From UBA1181 sp963619325 (GTDB lineage: Bacteria; Bacteroidota; Bacteroidia; Bacteroidales; Paludibacteraceae), in assembly GCA_963619325.1 (NCBI GenBank), contig CAVEVQ010000001.1:62001-126000 (forward strand): a DNA stretch of 64,000 nucleotides, read 5' to 3'. The stretch's first letter is position 1. Every line of letters begins with the position of its first letter. The notes beneath the pieces are model-generated. The model searched no databases. It saw nothing but the letters and a program-made list of their open reading frames with translations, and had not been told where the DNA came from. Made by a program: the position numbers and the translations under genes. Positions 32,388 through 42,419 of the stretch are shown here, in pieces.

Positions 32388-34385
32388 TTATTCGCGATAG
32401 CGTTTAATCACATTATACGCCACATAGATACCTAACTCGCCAGCCTTACTGAGATCCGCAACGCCCTTGTCGTTCTCACCGATCAACAAATAGCATAGCC
32501 CACGATTGAAGTAGGCTTCAGCGAAATCCGTTTCTAAGGAAATGGCATTAGTATAGTTGGCAATAGCGTTTCGATAGTCTTTCATTGATGAAAGAAGATT
32601 TCCACGATTAAACCACGAGAATGGGAATTTCTGATATTGCTTGCAAACCTCTTCGTAATCCTTTTGAATCATCTCGTAGGTAAGTTTGTTCTCATAGTAA
32701 TCGAAAGTGGTCAGCGATTCTTTCTTTGCAATATCATCCTTCAGCGAATACTCATATTCCAATTTTTTCATTCGGAAATTCGCACGAACAAAATAGTAGA
32801 TCCAACGATCGCTCTCTTGTGCTAGTTCTAAACCTTTTGTCAAATCTTCAATAGCACTGTCATAGTCTGAAATGACTTCAAACTGAATCGCACGTTGCAG
32901 ATAAAGTTCGGGAGCAACGGTTTTGGAGAGTTTAGCCGTCAGTTTGTCAATTTCTCGAAAAGCAACATCCAACTGTTTGTAGTCGACCTCGCTGTTCGAG
33001 ATTGAAAGTTTCTTCTCCAATTTTCCCGACTGATTGAGAACCTCCAAATTCTTATCGTAGTAGGTTGAACGAAGAACATTCGATTTCTTCTGAGGGAAAT
33101 ATGTCAGCAAGAAATTAGGTTCTGGTTCGATGTGGAAATTGACATTCTGGACACGACCGCGCGACTCGTTTTTGTAGGAGAGACGACGCATTTGTTCCTC
33201 CTTATCGGCAACCACCAGTTTGTTGTGATTTCCGAGATTCTTGTCCGATTTTTTTCTTGTTGAAGAGGTTGAATCTGTTTTTACGACATCTTTCTTCGTG
33301 ATTTTACGTTGACGAAGGAGCATAGCCGTATTATAATCCTTTTCAGCCCCCACTTTATCCAACTTTTTGAATTTCGCTTCGCCACGCCCATAATAGGCAG
33401 GAAAGAAATCAGGATGCTTCTTAATAATCGTGTTATAATCCGCAATTGCTTTGTTGAGTTCGCCTAAATCAGATTGTAGAAGAGCACGGTTGTAGATAGC
33501 AAAATCATTATCTGGCTCCATCTCAATCACACGATCAAAATCTTCAACAGCACGATTTTTATCGCCCACCTCAGTACGCAATATACCACGATTATAATAT
33601 GCGTTCGTGTTGTAAGGGTCTAACTGTATAACATGGTCATAATCATCCATTGCGCCACGCAAATTGTTAAGTTGGTAGCGAACAAGTCCACGATTTATAT
33701 AGAACCCGGTTCGATAGGGTTCTATACGGATAGCCTCATCAAAATCCGCTAACGATTTCGTGTATTCGTTCATTGCATAGTAGACATAGCCACGAGCGGA
33801 AAGACCATCCGCGCTAAATTTGTCTATCTGAAGAACTTTATCAAAATCTTTCAGAGCCAAAGCCGTATCTTCATTTTGGAGGTAAGCATAGCCACGATTA
33901 AGGTAAGCTTCCTTAAAGTGAGGATATTTTTCTATTGTGGTGGAGAAATTCCTCACCGCCTGAGCATAGTCTTCAGCTTGCATCGAAGCATAGCCTTTGC
34001 ACAACAACAAGGCACGACTATCGGGCGAAAATTCCAGCCCCTTGTCAAAATCAGACTGAGCTTCCGCCGTTTTATCCAAATAGACACGAGCAATTCCCCG
34101 ACAACGATAGGCCTCACTCAAAAAGGGGTTGCGTTCCAAAGCCAAAGAGCAATCTTCTTCAGCCCCTTTGTAATCTTCCAAGCTGATTTTGGCGACAGCG
34201 CGATAAAAATATGGTTCTGGAAGGTGTGGCTTTACCCGAATCACTTGATTGAAATATTGAATAGAAAGCACATAATCTTCAAAATAGAGTGCATTCCGAC
34301 CAATCGCCAAGACACGATTCGTATTGATTTGAGCCTGACAAATAGACGCCAAACAAAAGAAAAAAATGAGAATTCGATATTTCAT
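32388..34385 (-). CDS. Secreted TPR-repeat protein
   Basis: The 665-residue protein begins with a signal peptide (MKYRILIFFFCLASICQAQ). About nine tandem TPR units fill residues 20-340 (for example AYYNRGILRTEVGDKNRAVE and AIYNRALLQSDLGELNKAIA), followed by a charged linker and at least three more TPRs near the C-terminus (WFNRGNLLSSMKDYRNAIAN). TPRs are protein-binding scaffolds, here in the periplasm or on the outer membrane. No enzymatic motif is seen. The start at 34385 was chosen for the signal peptide; the frame is open to 34409, overlapping radA. It follows radA by 32 bp. Confidence 0.88.
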   Translation of the reverse strand: MKYRILIFFFCLASICQAQINTNRVLAIGRNALYFEDYVLSIQYFNQVIRVKPHLPEPYFYRAVAKISLEDYKGAEEDCSLALERNPFLSEAYRCRGIARVYLDKTAEAQSDFDKGLEFSPDSRALLLCKGYASMQAEDYAQAVRNFSTTIEKYPHFKEAYLNRGYAYLQNEDTALALKDFDKVLQIDKFSADGLSARGYVYYAMNEYTKSLADFDEAIRIEPYRTGFYINRGLVRYQLNNLRGAMDDYDHVIQLDPYNTNAYYNRGILRTEVGDKNRAVEDFDRVIEMEPDNDFAIYNRALLQSDLGELNKAIADYNTIIKKHPDFFPAYYGRGEAKFKKLDKVGAEKDYNTAMLLRQRKITKKDVVKTDSTSSTRKKSDKNLGNHNKLVVADKEEQMRRLSYKNESRGRVQNVNFHIEPEPNFLLTYFPQKKSNVLRSTYYDKNLEVLNQSGKLEKKLSISNSEVDYKQLDVAFREIDKLTAKLSKTVAPELYLQRAIQFEVISDYDSAIEDLTKGLELAQESDRWIYYFVRANFRMKKLEYEYSLKDDIAKKESLTTFDYYENKLTYEMIQKDYEEVCKQYQKFPFSWFNRGNLLSSMKDYRNAIANYTNAISLETDFAEAYFNRGLCYLLIGENDKGVADLSKAGELGIYVAYNVIKRYRE

Positions 34386-34417
34386 AAACCCTCTTTTGGT
34401 GTGTTGCAAAGTTATGA

Positions 34418-35782
34418 TTAACCGAACAAAATCTTGAACGCCTCTTCCACTTTTCTAGCATAACACACCTCAATACAATGGTTACGCATATCCAAGTTTT
34501 TGTATTCGGGGATAATAATACGTTTGAATCCTAATTTCTCCGCCTCTGAAATTCGTTGCTCGATACGATTGACAGGACGTATTTCTCCCGAAAGGCCAAC
34601 CTCACCAGCCAAGCACGTCTGACTGTCGATTGCAATATCCATGTTTGAGGAGAGTATCGCACTGATGATTGCCAAATCAATGGCAGGATCGTTAATCCTT
34701 AGTCCGCCAGCAATGTTGAGGTAGACATCTTTCTGAGCCAATTTGAAACCAACGCGCTTTTCTAAAACAGCCAACAACATATTCAGGCGACGAATGTCAA
34801 ATCCTGTAGCCGAGCGTTGTGGCGTTCCATAAGCAGCAGTGCTAACCAACGACTGTGCTTCAATCAAGAAAGGGCGTACCCCTTCAATCGCCGCACCGAT
34901 GGCCGTTCCGCTTAGTCCATCGTGGTTGTTACTCAAAAGCAGTTCAGAAGGATTCGACACCTCTCTCAATCCATCCTGACGCATTTCGAAGATGCCCAGT
35001 TCGGCAGTACTACCAAACCGGTTTTTGATAGAGCGCAAGATTCGGTACATATAATGTTGATCCCCTTCAAATTGCAAAACCGTATCAACAATGTGCTCCA
35101 AGACTTTCGGCCCTGCAATATTTCCCTCCTTGTTGATATGTCCAATTAACAAAACAGGGATTCCACTCTCCTTCGCAAATTTCAATATTTGAGCCGAACA
35201 CTCACGCACTTGCGAAACACTTCCCGGCGAAGATTCCACCAAATCTGTTGAGATCGTCTGGATTGAATCTATGATAACCAAATCTGGATTAACGTTCTTT
35301 ATATGAACAAAAATATTTTCGAGAGAAGTCTCACTAACTATATAACAATCATTATTTTCAGGGATAGCTAACCTATCAGCTCTTAAGCGAAGTTGCTTTG
35401 TACTTTCCTCTCCTGATACATACAAAGTTCTTTTGCCTTTGATGTTCAAAACAATTTGAAGGACCAAAGTTGACTTTCCAATTCCTGGCTCACCCCCAAT
35501 CAATGTTAAAGATCCAGGAACAATCCCCCCTCCCAGGACACGGTTAAACTCATTATTTCCCGTATCATCTCGTACCTCTTCGGAAGTCTCCACATCTTGC
35601 AATCGTTGGGGTTTCGCCTTCTCTGTAGGAATCAACCCACTGGCATGCACAGGCTGTTTATCCTGTCGGACAATCTCCTCAACATACGTATTCCATTCGC
35701 CACAAGCAGGACATTTGCCAACCCACTTAGCCGCCTCCGCACCACAATTCTGACAAACGTAAACAGACTTCGTTTTTGCCAT
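34418..35782 (-). CDS. radA: DNA repair protein RadA
   Basis: RadA is a RecA-like branch-migration helicase that processes recombination intermediates. The 454 residues contain the N-terminal zinc finger (Cys10, Cys13, Cys24, Cys27 in CQNCG and CPACGEW), Walker A GGEPGIGKST at 96-105, the diagnostic KNRFG motif near residue 250 and a C-terminal Lon-protease-like domain (DLAIISAILSSNMDI, LAGEVGLSGEIRPV) used as a DNA-binding scaffold. Length and motifs are complete. It sits between an S66 peptidase gene (31 bp upstream) and the TPR gene. Confidence 0.97.
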   Translation of the reverse strand: MAKTKSVYVCQNCGAEAAKWVGKCPACGEWNTYVEEIVRQDKQPVHASGLIPTEKAKPQRLQDVETSEEVRDDTGNNEFNRVLGGGIVPGSLTLIGGEPGIGKSTLVLQIVLNIKGKRTLYVSGEESTKQLRLRADRLAIPENNDCYIVSETSLENIFVHIKNVNPDLVIIDSIQTISTDLVESSPGSVSQVRECSAQILKFAKESGIPVLLIGHINKEGNIAGPKVLEHIVDTVLQFEGDQHYMYRILRSIKNRFGSTAELGIFEMRQDGLREVSNPSELLLSNNHDGLSGTAIGAAIEGVRPFLIEAQSLVSTAAYGTPQRSATGFDIRRLNMLLAVLEKRVGFKLAQKDVYLNIAGGLRINDPAIDLAIISAILSSNMDIAIDSQTCLAGEVGLSGEIRPVNRIEQRISEAEKLGFKRIIIPEYKNLDMRNHCIEVCYARKVEEAFKILFG

Positions 35783-35813
35783 CGTTCTATACTTATAAAT
35801 TTACCTATTCATT

Positions 35814-36854
35814 CTACTGAAACGATAATGTAGATGCGTTCGAGTCAACTGTAAGCTTTACATTTCGACCTAAATAGGCAGAAAGATTCCCCGTGTCATG
35901 TCCGATATTCACACCATACATCACTGGAATACCTAACGACTCAAATGCCCCATTTATTATCTCATTCAAAGGGGCATCGTCTCCTTGTGCGTTGTTGATG
36001 AACTCGCCTACTATAACACCTTTGATACAATCCAACTTACCACTCAATTTAAGATTTTGCAACATTCGATCAATCCGATAATTTGCCTCATTCGTATCCT
36101 CTATAAGTAAAATGGCATTTTTCACATTCAAATCAAATAGCGTTCCACCCAAACTATAGATTACAGAAAGATTACCGCCCACCAATCGACCCTCAGCCTC
36201 CCCTATGATGCAGTCACTATTTGTTGAAATCGTATATTTTTCCAACGTTCCAAAAAGTGCAGCTCGAAGAGACTCGACACTTTCCTCGTCCGCAAAACTA
36301 TTCACCATTGCGCCATGGATTGTTTCTACACCTTGATTGTTCAACATTGCATGGAAAGCAGTCAAATCACTGTACCCCACCATCCATTTCGGACTTTTCA
36401 TAAACTCCGTCAAGTCAAGGTAAGGAAGCACCTGAACGGCTCCATATCCTCCACGAGCCGCTATAATCGCACGAATATTTGGATTATCCATCAATTTTTG
36501 CAATCCCTCAATACGTTCGCTCTGCGTACCTGCGTATCGGCCATCATCACCATATAGATTTTCAGCCTCAACGACATTCAAGCCCCAACTCTTTAATTTT
36601 GCAATACCAGTTGCCAACTCACTCCTTGTCACTTTGTTTGAGATAGCAAAAACAGCTACCGTATCGCCAGATTGAAGATAAGCAGGACGAATGTCTTCCG
36701 TCACCTCCCTTATGTCTTTATCTAAGTAAACCTTTTGAGAATAATAACTATCATTCTCATTTGTGATATACTGATTTGTTATATACTCTTTCTTGCATGA
36801 AGAAAAAGCGACAAGCAACAAAAGGGAAAACAAGGAAAGTAAAATTCGTTCCAT
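35814..36854 (-). CDS. LD-carboxypeptidase family S66 lipoprotein
   Basis: S66 enzymes trim the terminal D-Ala from murein tetrapeptides (LD-carboxypeptidase) or cleave related substrates such as microcin C7. The 346-residue protein has a lipoprotein signal ending in AFSSC (Cys20), so it is membrane-anchored outside the cytoplasm, whereas LdcA is cytoplasmic. Conserved blocks are AARGGYGAVQVLPYLD, the nucleophile Ser162 in MVGYSDLTA, the Glu in LLIEDTNE and the His in GVNIGHDTG, completing the Ser-Glu-His triad. It lies 12 bp after rimO in the ftsY group. A role in peptidoglycan recycling or turnover is likely. Confidence 0.9.
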   Translation of the reverse strand: MERILLSLFSLLLLVAFSSCKKEYITNQYITNENDSYYSQKVYLDKDIREVTEDIRPAYLQSGDTVAVFAISNKVTRSELATGIAKLKSWGLNVVEAENLYGDDGRYAGTQSERIEGLQKLMDNPNIRAIIAARGGYGAVQVLPYLDLTEFMKSPKWMVGYSDLTAFHAMLNNQGVETIHGAMVNSFADEESVESLRAALFGTLEKYTISTNSDCIIGEAEGRLVGGNLSVIYSLGGTLFDLNVKNAILLIEDTNEANYRIDRMLQNLKLSGKLDCIKGVIVGEFINNAQGDDAPLNEIINGAFESLGIPVMYGVNIGHDTGNLSAYLGRNVKLTVDSNASTLSFQ

Positions 36855-36866
36855 AACTTATACTTT

Positions 36867-38234
36867 TCAATTTTTGTTGGATGGTCCACATACACGACCC
36901 AACAAATCTCCAAAATCATCGCCATAGATATCAACATCGTAGAACTCACCCTTTTTCAATCTTCCACAATCCTCTTTTTTTATCAACACCTCCGTGTCAA
37001 CCTCTGGCGAATCAAACTCGGTTCGGCCTATATAATATTGGTCATCGCATCTATCAATAATCACCCTGAGTGTCTTTCCTACTTTAGCTTCCGTCAACTC
37101 AGTCATAATTTGTTCTTGCATACTCATAACTACGTCAACCCGTCGTTCTTTTTCCTCTTGAGGCACGTCATCTTTCATTTTGGCAGACGGAGTTCCCTCC
37201 TCTTCGCAGTAGGCAAACGCCCCCATACGGTCAAAACGAGTCTCCCTCACAAAATCAAGCAACTCGTTAAACTGCTCCCTTGTCTCACCAGGGAAACCAA
37301 CCATCAAAGTTGTTCGTAGACAAATACCGGGTACTTCCTCACGGATGCGTTTAATCAAATCTACCGTCTCCTGTTTTGTGATTCTACGATGCATATTCTT
37401 CAACACCTCATCACTTATATGTTGCAAAGCAATGTCCAAATACTTGCAGACATTGTCTCGTTCACGAATGACACGTAACAAATCGTATGGGAAATTAGTA
37501 GGATAAGCATAATGAAGACGAATCCATTCCACCCCTTTCACATCCGAAATACGCTCTACCAACTCAGCAATTTTGTACTCACCATAAAGGTCTTTACCGT
37601 AATAGGTCAAATCTTGCGCAATAATCTGAAATTCTTTAACCCCTTGCGTTACAAGCCATTCCACTTCAGACACAATCGCTTCCATCGGACGAGACTGGTA
37701 TTTTCCAGTAATAAGCGGAATAGCACAATAGGCACAATGTTGGTTACACCCCTCTGCAATCTTGATATAAGCGTAATGTTTCGGCGTTGAAATCTTTCGT
37801 TGAGAAGCTTTATCTTCTTGGTATTTTGCACCCAAATCAGCCACAATGTCTTTCCAAGAGAACTTCCCGTAATATTTGTCCACCTCTGGAATTTCCATCT
37901 CCAAGTCTTTCATATATCTCTCTGAAAGACAACCCATTACAAACAGTTTCTCTATCGTTCCTTTTTTCTTCGCATCTGCATATTTCAGAATCTGTTCGAT
38001 AGACTCCTCTTTCGCATCTCCGATAAAACCACAAGTATTAATGATTACGATTTTCCCTTTGGGATGTTTCGGGTCGAAGTTCGTCTGATACCCAACAGCA
38101 TCCAATTGCTGAGCCAAACGTTCTGCATCAACAAGGTTTTTTGAACATCCCATACACACGATGTCTACTTCCGTATTTTTTTCATCGCATTTAGGTATTA
38201 AAGAACAAGTGGACAAACCTGGCAACATAACCAA
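36867..38234 (-). CDS. rimO: Ribosomal protein uS12 methylthiotransferase RimO
   Basis: RimO is a radical-SAM enzyme that adds a methylthio group to an aspartate of ribosomal protein uS12. The 455 residues contain the N-terminal UPF0004 domain with its cluster cysteines (CMGCSKNLVDAERL, INTCGFIGDAKEES, VMGCLSERY), the radical-SAM CxxxCxxC motif in EGCNQHCAYC near residue 165, and a C-terminal TRAM domain. CSKNLVD distinguishes it from MiaB. ATG 38234 gives a short extra N-terminus; ATG 38228 is also possible. It follows ftsY by 27 bp, an order common in Bacteroidota. Confidence 0.96.
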   Translation of the reverse strand: MVMLPGLSTCSLIPKCDEKNTEVDIVCMGCSKNLVDAERLAQQLDAVGYQTNFDPKHPKGKIVIINTCGFIGDAKEESIEQILKYADAKKKGTIEKLFVMGCLSERYMKDLEMEIPEVDKYYGKFSWKDIVADLGAKYQEDKASQRKISTPKHYAYIKIAEGCNQHCAYCAIPLITGKYQSRPMEAIVSEVEWLVTQGVKEFQIIAQDLTYYGKDLYGEYKIAELVERISDVKGVEWIRLHYAYPTNFPYDLLRVIRERDNVCKYLDIALQHISDEVLKNMHRRITKQETVDLIKRIREEVPGICLRTTLMVGFPGETREQFNELLDFVRETRFDRMGAFAYCEEEGTPSAKMKDDVPQEEKERRVDVVMSMQEQIMTELTEAKVGKTLRVIIDRCDDQYYIGRTEFDSPEVDTEVLIKKEDCGRLKKGEFYDVDIYGDDFGDLLGRVCGPSNKN

Positions 38235-38261
38235 ATCTCAGAATGTAAAATTTAGACAGAC

Positions 38262-39215
38262 CTATTTCTTGAAGAGAGAGTCGACAAACTCCCGCTTGTT
38301 GAACACTTGAAGATGCTCGATACCCTCGCCCACACCAATATACTTAACTGGGATCTTGAACTGGTCGGAGATACCAATGACAACACCCCCCTTGGCGGTT
38401 CCATCCAGTTTAGTAATAGCCAACGAAGTAACCTCCGTAGCCTTAGTGAATTGCTTAGCTTGTTCAAAGGCGTTCTGACCAGTTGAACCATCCAACACCA
38501 AAAGGACGTCGTGAGGTGCGTTAGGCACAATTTTTTGCATCACCTGTTTGATTTTCGTCAACTCATTCATCAAATTGACTTTGTTATGCAGACGACCAGC
38601 AGTATCAATGATAACCACATCAGCGCCGTTTGCCTTCGCAGACGAAAGCGTATCAAAAGCCACAGAAGCAGGGTCTGCACCCATCTTCTGCTTTACTACT
38701 GAGCAACCCACACGTTCACCCCAAATGACCAACTGTTCCACAGCTGCAGCACGAAATGTATCGGCTGCACCCAAGAAGACTTTCTTTCCCGCCTTTTCAA
38801 ATTGGTAAGCCAACTTTCCGATAGTCGTTGTTTTTCCCACGCCATTCACGCCGACCACCATAATCACATACGGTCCGTCAGTCTCTGGCACAGAAAACTC
38901 ATTACCATCTTTCGTATTATTCTCTTCTAGTAGCTGAGAAATTTCATCCTTAAGGATAGAATTTAATTCCTCCGTATTGACATACTTATCACGAGCGACA
39001 CGCTTTTCAATTCTTTCAATGATTTTCAAAGTCGTATCAACACCCACATCCGAAGTGATGAGAACTTCCTCTAAATTGTCCAACACCTCATCATCCACTT
39101 TGGTTTTACCAACCACCGCACGCGCAATTTTCGTGAGAAAACTGTCTTTTGTTTTTTCGAGGCCTTTGTTCAAATCCTCTTTCTTCTCTTTTGAAAAAAT
39201 GCTAAATAGACCCAT
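38262..39215 (-). CDS. ftsY: Signal recognition particle receptor FtsY
   Basis: FtsY is the membrane-associated GTPase that receives SRP-ribosome complexes for co-translational membrane insertion. The 317 residues show a short acidic/basic N-terminal region (no transmembrane segment), the NG domain with G1 GVNGVGKTTT at 122-131, ADTFRAAAVEQL, DTAGRLHNK and TKLDGTAKGG, and the C-terminal closing motif IGVGEGIEHLQVF. It is the first gene of the ftsY-rimO-S66-radA-TPR group; a -7 box TATCTTTG at 39243-39236 lies 21 bp before the start. Confidence 0.97.
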   Translation of the reverse strand: MGLFSIFSKEKKEDLNKGLEKTKDSFLTKIARAVVGKTKVDDEVLDNLEEVLITSDVGVDTTLKIIERIEKRVARDKYVNTEELNSILKDEISQLLEENNTKDGNEFSVPETDGPYVIMVVGVNGVGKTTTIGKLAYQFEKAGKKVFLGAADTFRAAAVEQLVIWGERVGCSVVKQKMGADPASVAFDTLSSAKANGADVVIIDTAGRLHNKVNLMNELTKIKQVMQKIVPNAPHDVLLVLDGSTGQNAFEQAKQFTKATEVTSLAITKLDGTAKGGVVIGISDQFKIPVKYIGVGEGIEHLQVFNKREFVDSLFKK

Positions 39216-39235
39216 ATTCTTTCGTTAATCAAATA

Positions 39236-39276
39236 CAAAGATACAATAAACCTCTCATTTTTTATTCGTACCTTTG
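39236..39276. promoter_or_regulatory. Divergent -7 boxes between ftsY and the TPR gene
   Basis: Leftward TATCTTTG at 39243-39236 serves ftsY and rightward TACCTTTG at 39269-39276 serves the TPR gene. Both match TAnnTTTG; the -33 halves are not clear. Confidence 0.55.
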
Positions 39277-39303
39277 CCGTTAAATCAAAATTTAAGAAGA
39301 GAG

Positions 39304-42300
39304 ATGAAGGAAATTCTTGTTATCGCCGCTGTTTTTTGTGCTTTTTCAGTCGGTTCATCGGCTTGGGCGCAAAAATCCAACGACTACACACGTCCCGACA
39401 AACTGTTTTTAGATGGAAAAGAATTTTATGACGCCAAGCAATACGGGGCTGCCTACCACAAATTCAACGAGTTTCTAAACACGATTGAAAAAGATCGCTC
39501 TTCTCTTTACGGAGAAACAGAATATTTTCTGGCTGTTTGTGCCTACGAACTGGGGAAAAAAGACGCTCGTAAAAGACTGGAGACTTTTCTGAAAGACGAC
39601 CCTTCCTCAGTCTATGCTGACCGCGCACATTTCTTAGAGGGTACAATCCACTATAACAGAGAAGATTATGCAGATGCGGTGAAAGACTTTGAGGCTTGCA
39701 AAGTAAAGAAGTTGCCCAAAGACGAGCAAGCGGACTATCTCTTCCGTTCTGGTTATGCTTATTTAGAAACGAACAGTCTCAACAAGGCACAACAGCAATT
39801 TTCAGTGTTGTTATCAGACTCTACACGCTACAATCTATCTGCCAAATACTACAAGGCCTATATTGACTATGTCAACAAAGACTACGAGTTAGCGTACCCC
39901 GTTTTTGAGGAATTGCAGAACGAGGAATCATACGACAAGATTGTGCCTTACTACCTCTTCCAAATCTACTATGCACAACGGAAATACGACAAGGTGCTGG
40001 AGTCCGGCGAAAATCTGCTGAAAAAAGACTCTGCAAACATAAACAATACAGAGGTTTACCGTATTCTCGGAGAATGCTATTACCACCGCAAAGACTATCA
40101 GAACACAATCAAGTATCTATCTTTCTACCAGGAAAAGAGCGACAAAGTAGTTAGAGACAACATGTATATGTTAGGAAATTCTTACTATCAGATGGGCGAC
40201 TACGTTAACGCCATTGAGAGTTTCCAGTCTGTTACGTCTGTTGAGGATGCGATGAGTCAAAACGCTTATCTCTACTTAGGCTCTTGCTATGTAAAAGATG
40301 AAAATCTGAGCAATGCGCGCCTCTGCTTTGAGTCTGCAGCGAGGATGAACTTCGAAAAGAACGTGAAAGAAGAAGCGCAGTTCAACTATGCCCTCATCAT
40401 CTATCAGCAATCCTACTCACCTTTCAACGAATCTATTACCGCCTTCGAGAATTTTCTGAAAGAGTTTCCCGATTCACGCTACCGCGACAAAGTGTTCAAC
40501 TATATGGTCAATCTCTATTTGACCACCAAGAACTATAAAGCCGCGCTTGCATCCATTCAAAACATAGAAGATAAGACATTAGCCATCTACGAGGCTCGGC
40601 AACGGATCAGCTACTGCCTCGGCATCCAAGACTTCAACAACGGGAATTATGAATCAGCGGTCTCCTCTTTCAATGAATCGTTGAAAGACAAAAAATATAA
40701 CAATGAATTAGCCGCAGAAGCTATTTTCTGGCGAGGAGAAGCCAATTACAAACTCAAAGAGTATGACAAAGCCGCAAGCGATTTTAATTCGTTTGTTAAC
40801 GCAGTCGGGGCTCGCAACTGCAAAGAGTTCAACCTGGCGCACTACAACATCGGATATGCCAATTTCACAAAAAAGCAGTATGCCAACGCTCTCACCTGGT
40901 TCCGCAAGTATATTAATTTAGAGGAGACTAACCAAACACTCATTGCAGACGCCACAAACCGTATTGGAGATTGTTACTTCAATCAGCGAGACTTCGACAA
41001 TGCAGCCAAGAACTATGCGCACGTTTACTCCCTCCGCGGACCAGGAGCCGACTATGCTTGTTTCCAAGAAGGATTCATCTTAGGATTGCAGAAAGACTAC
41101 AGCGGTAAAATCTCAACATTGGAGAAACTGATCAAGTCCTTTCCTCAGTCAGAATATTTAGCGGATGCACAATATGAAATCGGACGAGCCTACACAATGA
41201 TGGGGCAAAGTCAAAGTGCCATAAGCACATACGAGAAACTCAACAAACAATATCCTCACAGTCCACTAAGCCGCAAAGGACAATTACAAACCGCTATGCT
41301 TTACGACGAAATGGGCAACTCAGACAAAGCCGTCTACACATACAAAGAGATCATTAAAAACTTCCCGAACAGTGCCGAAGCAAAAACTTCTATTGGCGGT
41401 CTGAAAAATATCTATTTCGAGAAAAACGACATACAAAGCTATGCTAACTATGTAGAGAGCCTCAACGGACTGGTGAAATTTGAGAAATCGGAGCAAGACT
41501 CTCTTACCTATATGGCAGCATTCAACCAATATGAAAAGGGAAAATATGAGAATGCAATCAAAAGCTTTTACAACTACATCGCAAAATTTCCGAACAGCAT
41601 GTTCGTCCACGATGCCCACTTTAACATCGCCAACAGCTACTACAATTTGAATCAAAAAGAGAATGCAGAACCCGAATACCAGATTATAGCCAACCAAGTT
41701 GGCTCTCCAAACCGAGAGACGTCTTTAGCACGATTGTCTGAAATTCAATACGAGCATAAGAGATTCTCTGCTGCCATTCAGACAATGAGCACTCTCGACA
41801 CGATTGCACAGAATGCAGAAAACAAATTGGCCGCACGCATCGGTATCTTACGTTGTAATAATTTGTTGGGCAATACCGAAGAAACAATTACGGCAGCGAC
41901 CACTATCATTTCAAGCGACAAATTGGATCCTTCCATTCTCCGAGAAGCTCTTTACACCCGTGCTAAAGCCTATGAGTTCAAAGGAGACTCCGTCAATGCG
42001 TTCACCGACTACACCGAACTATCATCCAACTGTATGGACGAGTTTGGTGCAATCGCAAAATACTCCGTTGCAGAATATTACTACAATGACAAAGAGTATA
42101 AAGCGGCAGAAAAAGAAATTTTCGATTTCATTGACAGAAACACACCTCACCAATACTGGTTGGCAAAAAGTTTCATTTTGTTAGCAGACATCTATGCAGA
42201 CCAAGGCAGAGAGTTCGAAGCTAAGCAATATCTACTCAGTGTCCGCGAGAACTACGGAGAGAAAGACGACATTGCAGACACCATTCGCATTCGTTTGGAA

Positions 42301-42387
42301 AAGTTGGAAAAGAAAGAGGCAGAAAAAGTCGTCAACACTGAAAACAAAGATAGTAAAACTGCAAAAAGCGAGCAGAACGAGAACTAA
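39304..42387 (+). CDS. Large periplasmic TPR-repeat protein
   Basis: From ATG 39304 the product is 1027 residues with a signal peptide (MKEILVIAAVFCAFSVGSSAWAQ). Nearly the whole chain is helical repeat: many TPR units such as DNMYMLGNSYYQMGDYVNAI, FNLAHYNIGYANFTKKQYAN and VHDAHFNIANSYYNLNQKEN. The C-terminus is a charged K/E/N tail. Units resemble the YbgF/BamD-like TPRs used as envelope scaffolds. It is followed after 32 bp by an outer-membrane barrel gene, so a TPR-barrel partnership is plausible. A reading frame beginning at a TTG at 39274 overlaps the -7 box and was not used. Confidence 0.88.
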   Translation: MKEILVIAAVFCAFSVGSSAWAQKSNDYTRPDKLFLDGKEFYDAKQYGAAYHKFNEFLNTIEKDRSSLYGETEYFLAVCAYELGKKDARKRLETFLKDDPSSVYADRAHFLEGTIHYNREDYADAVKDFEACKVKKLPKDEQADYLFRSGYAYLETNSLNKAQQQFSVLLSDSTRYNLSAKYYKAYIDYVNKDYELAYPVFEELQNEESYDKIVPYYLFQIYYAQRKYDKVLESGENLLKKDSANINNTEVYRILGECYYHRKDYQNTIKYLSFYQEKSDKVVRDNMYMLGNSYYQMGDYVNAIESFQSVTSVEDAMSQNAYLYLGSCYVKDENLSNARLCFESAARMNFEKNVKEEAQFNYALIIYQQSYSPFNESITAFENFLKEFPDSRYRDKVFNYMVNLYLTTKNYKAALASIQNIEDKTLAIYEARQRISYCLGIQDFNNGNYESAVSSFNESLKDKKYNNELAAEAIFWRGEANYKLKEYDKAASDFNSFVNAVGARNCKEFNLAHYNIGYANFTKKQYANALTWFRKYINLEETNQTLIADATNRIGDCYFNQRDFDNAAKNYAHVYSLRGPGADYACFQEGFILGLQKDYSGKISTLEKLIKSFPQSEYLADAQYEIGRAYTMMGQSQSAISTYEKLNKQYPHSPLSRKGQLQTAMLYDEMGNSDKAVYTYKEIIKNFPNSAEAKTSIGGLKNIYFEKNDIQSYANYVESLNGLVKFEKSEQDSLTYMAAFNQYEKGKYENAIKSFYNYIAKFPNSMFVHDAHFNIANSYYNLNQKENAEPEYQIIANQVGSPNRETSLARLSEIQYEHKRFSAAIQTMSTLDTIAQNAENKLAARIGILRCNNLLGNTEETITAATTIISSDKLDPSILREALYTRAKAYEFKGDSVNAFTDYTELSSNCMDEFGAIAKYSVAEYYYNDKEYKAAEKEIFDFIDRNTPHQYWLAKSFILLADIYADQGREFEAKQYLLSVRENYGEKDDIADTIRIRLEKLEKKEAEKVVNTENKDSKTAKSEQNEN

Positions 42388-42419
42388 TCAAATCAAACAA
42401 AAATTCAAGGAACCACGAT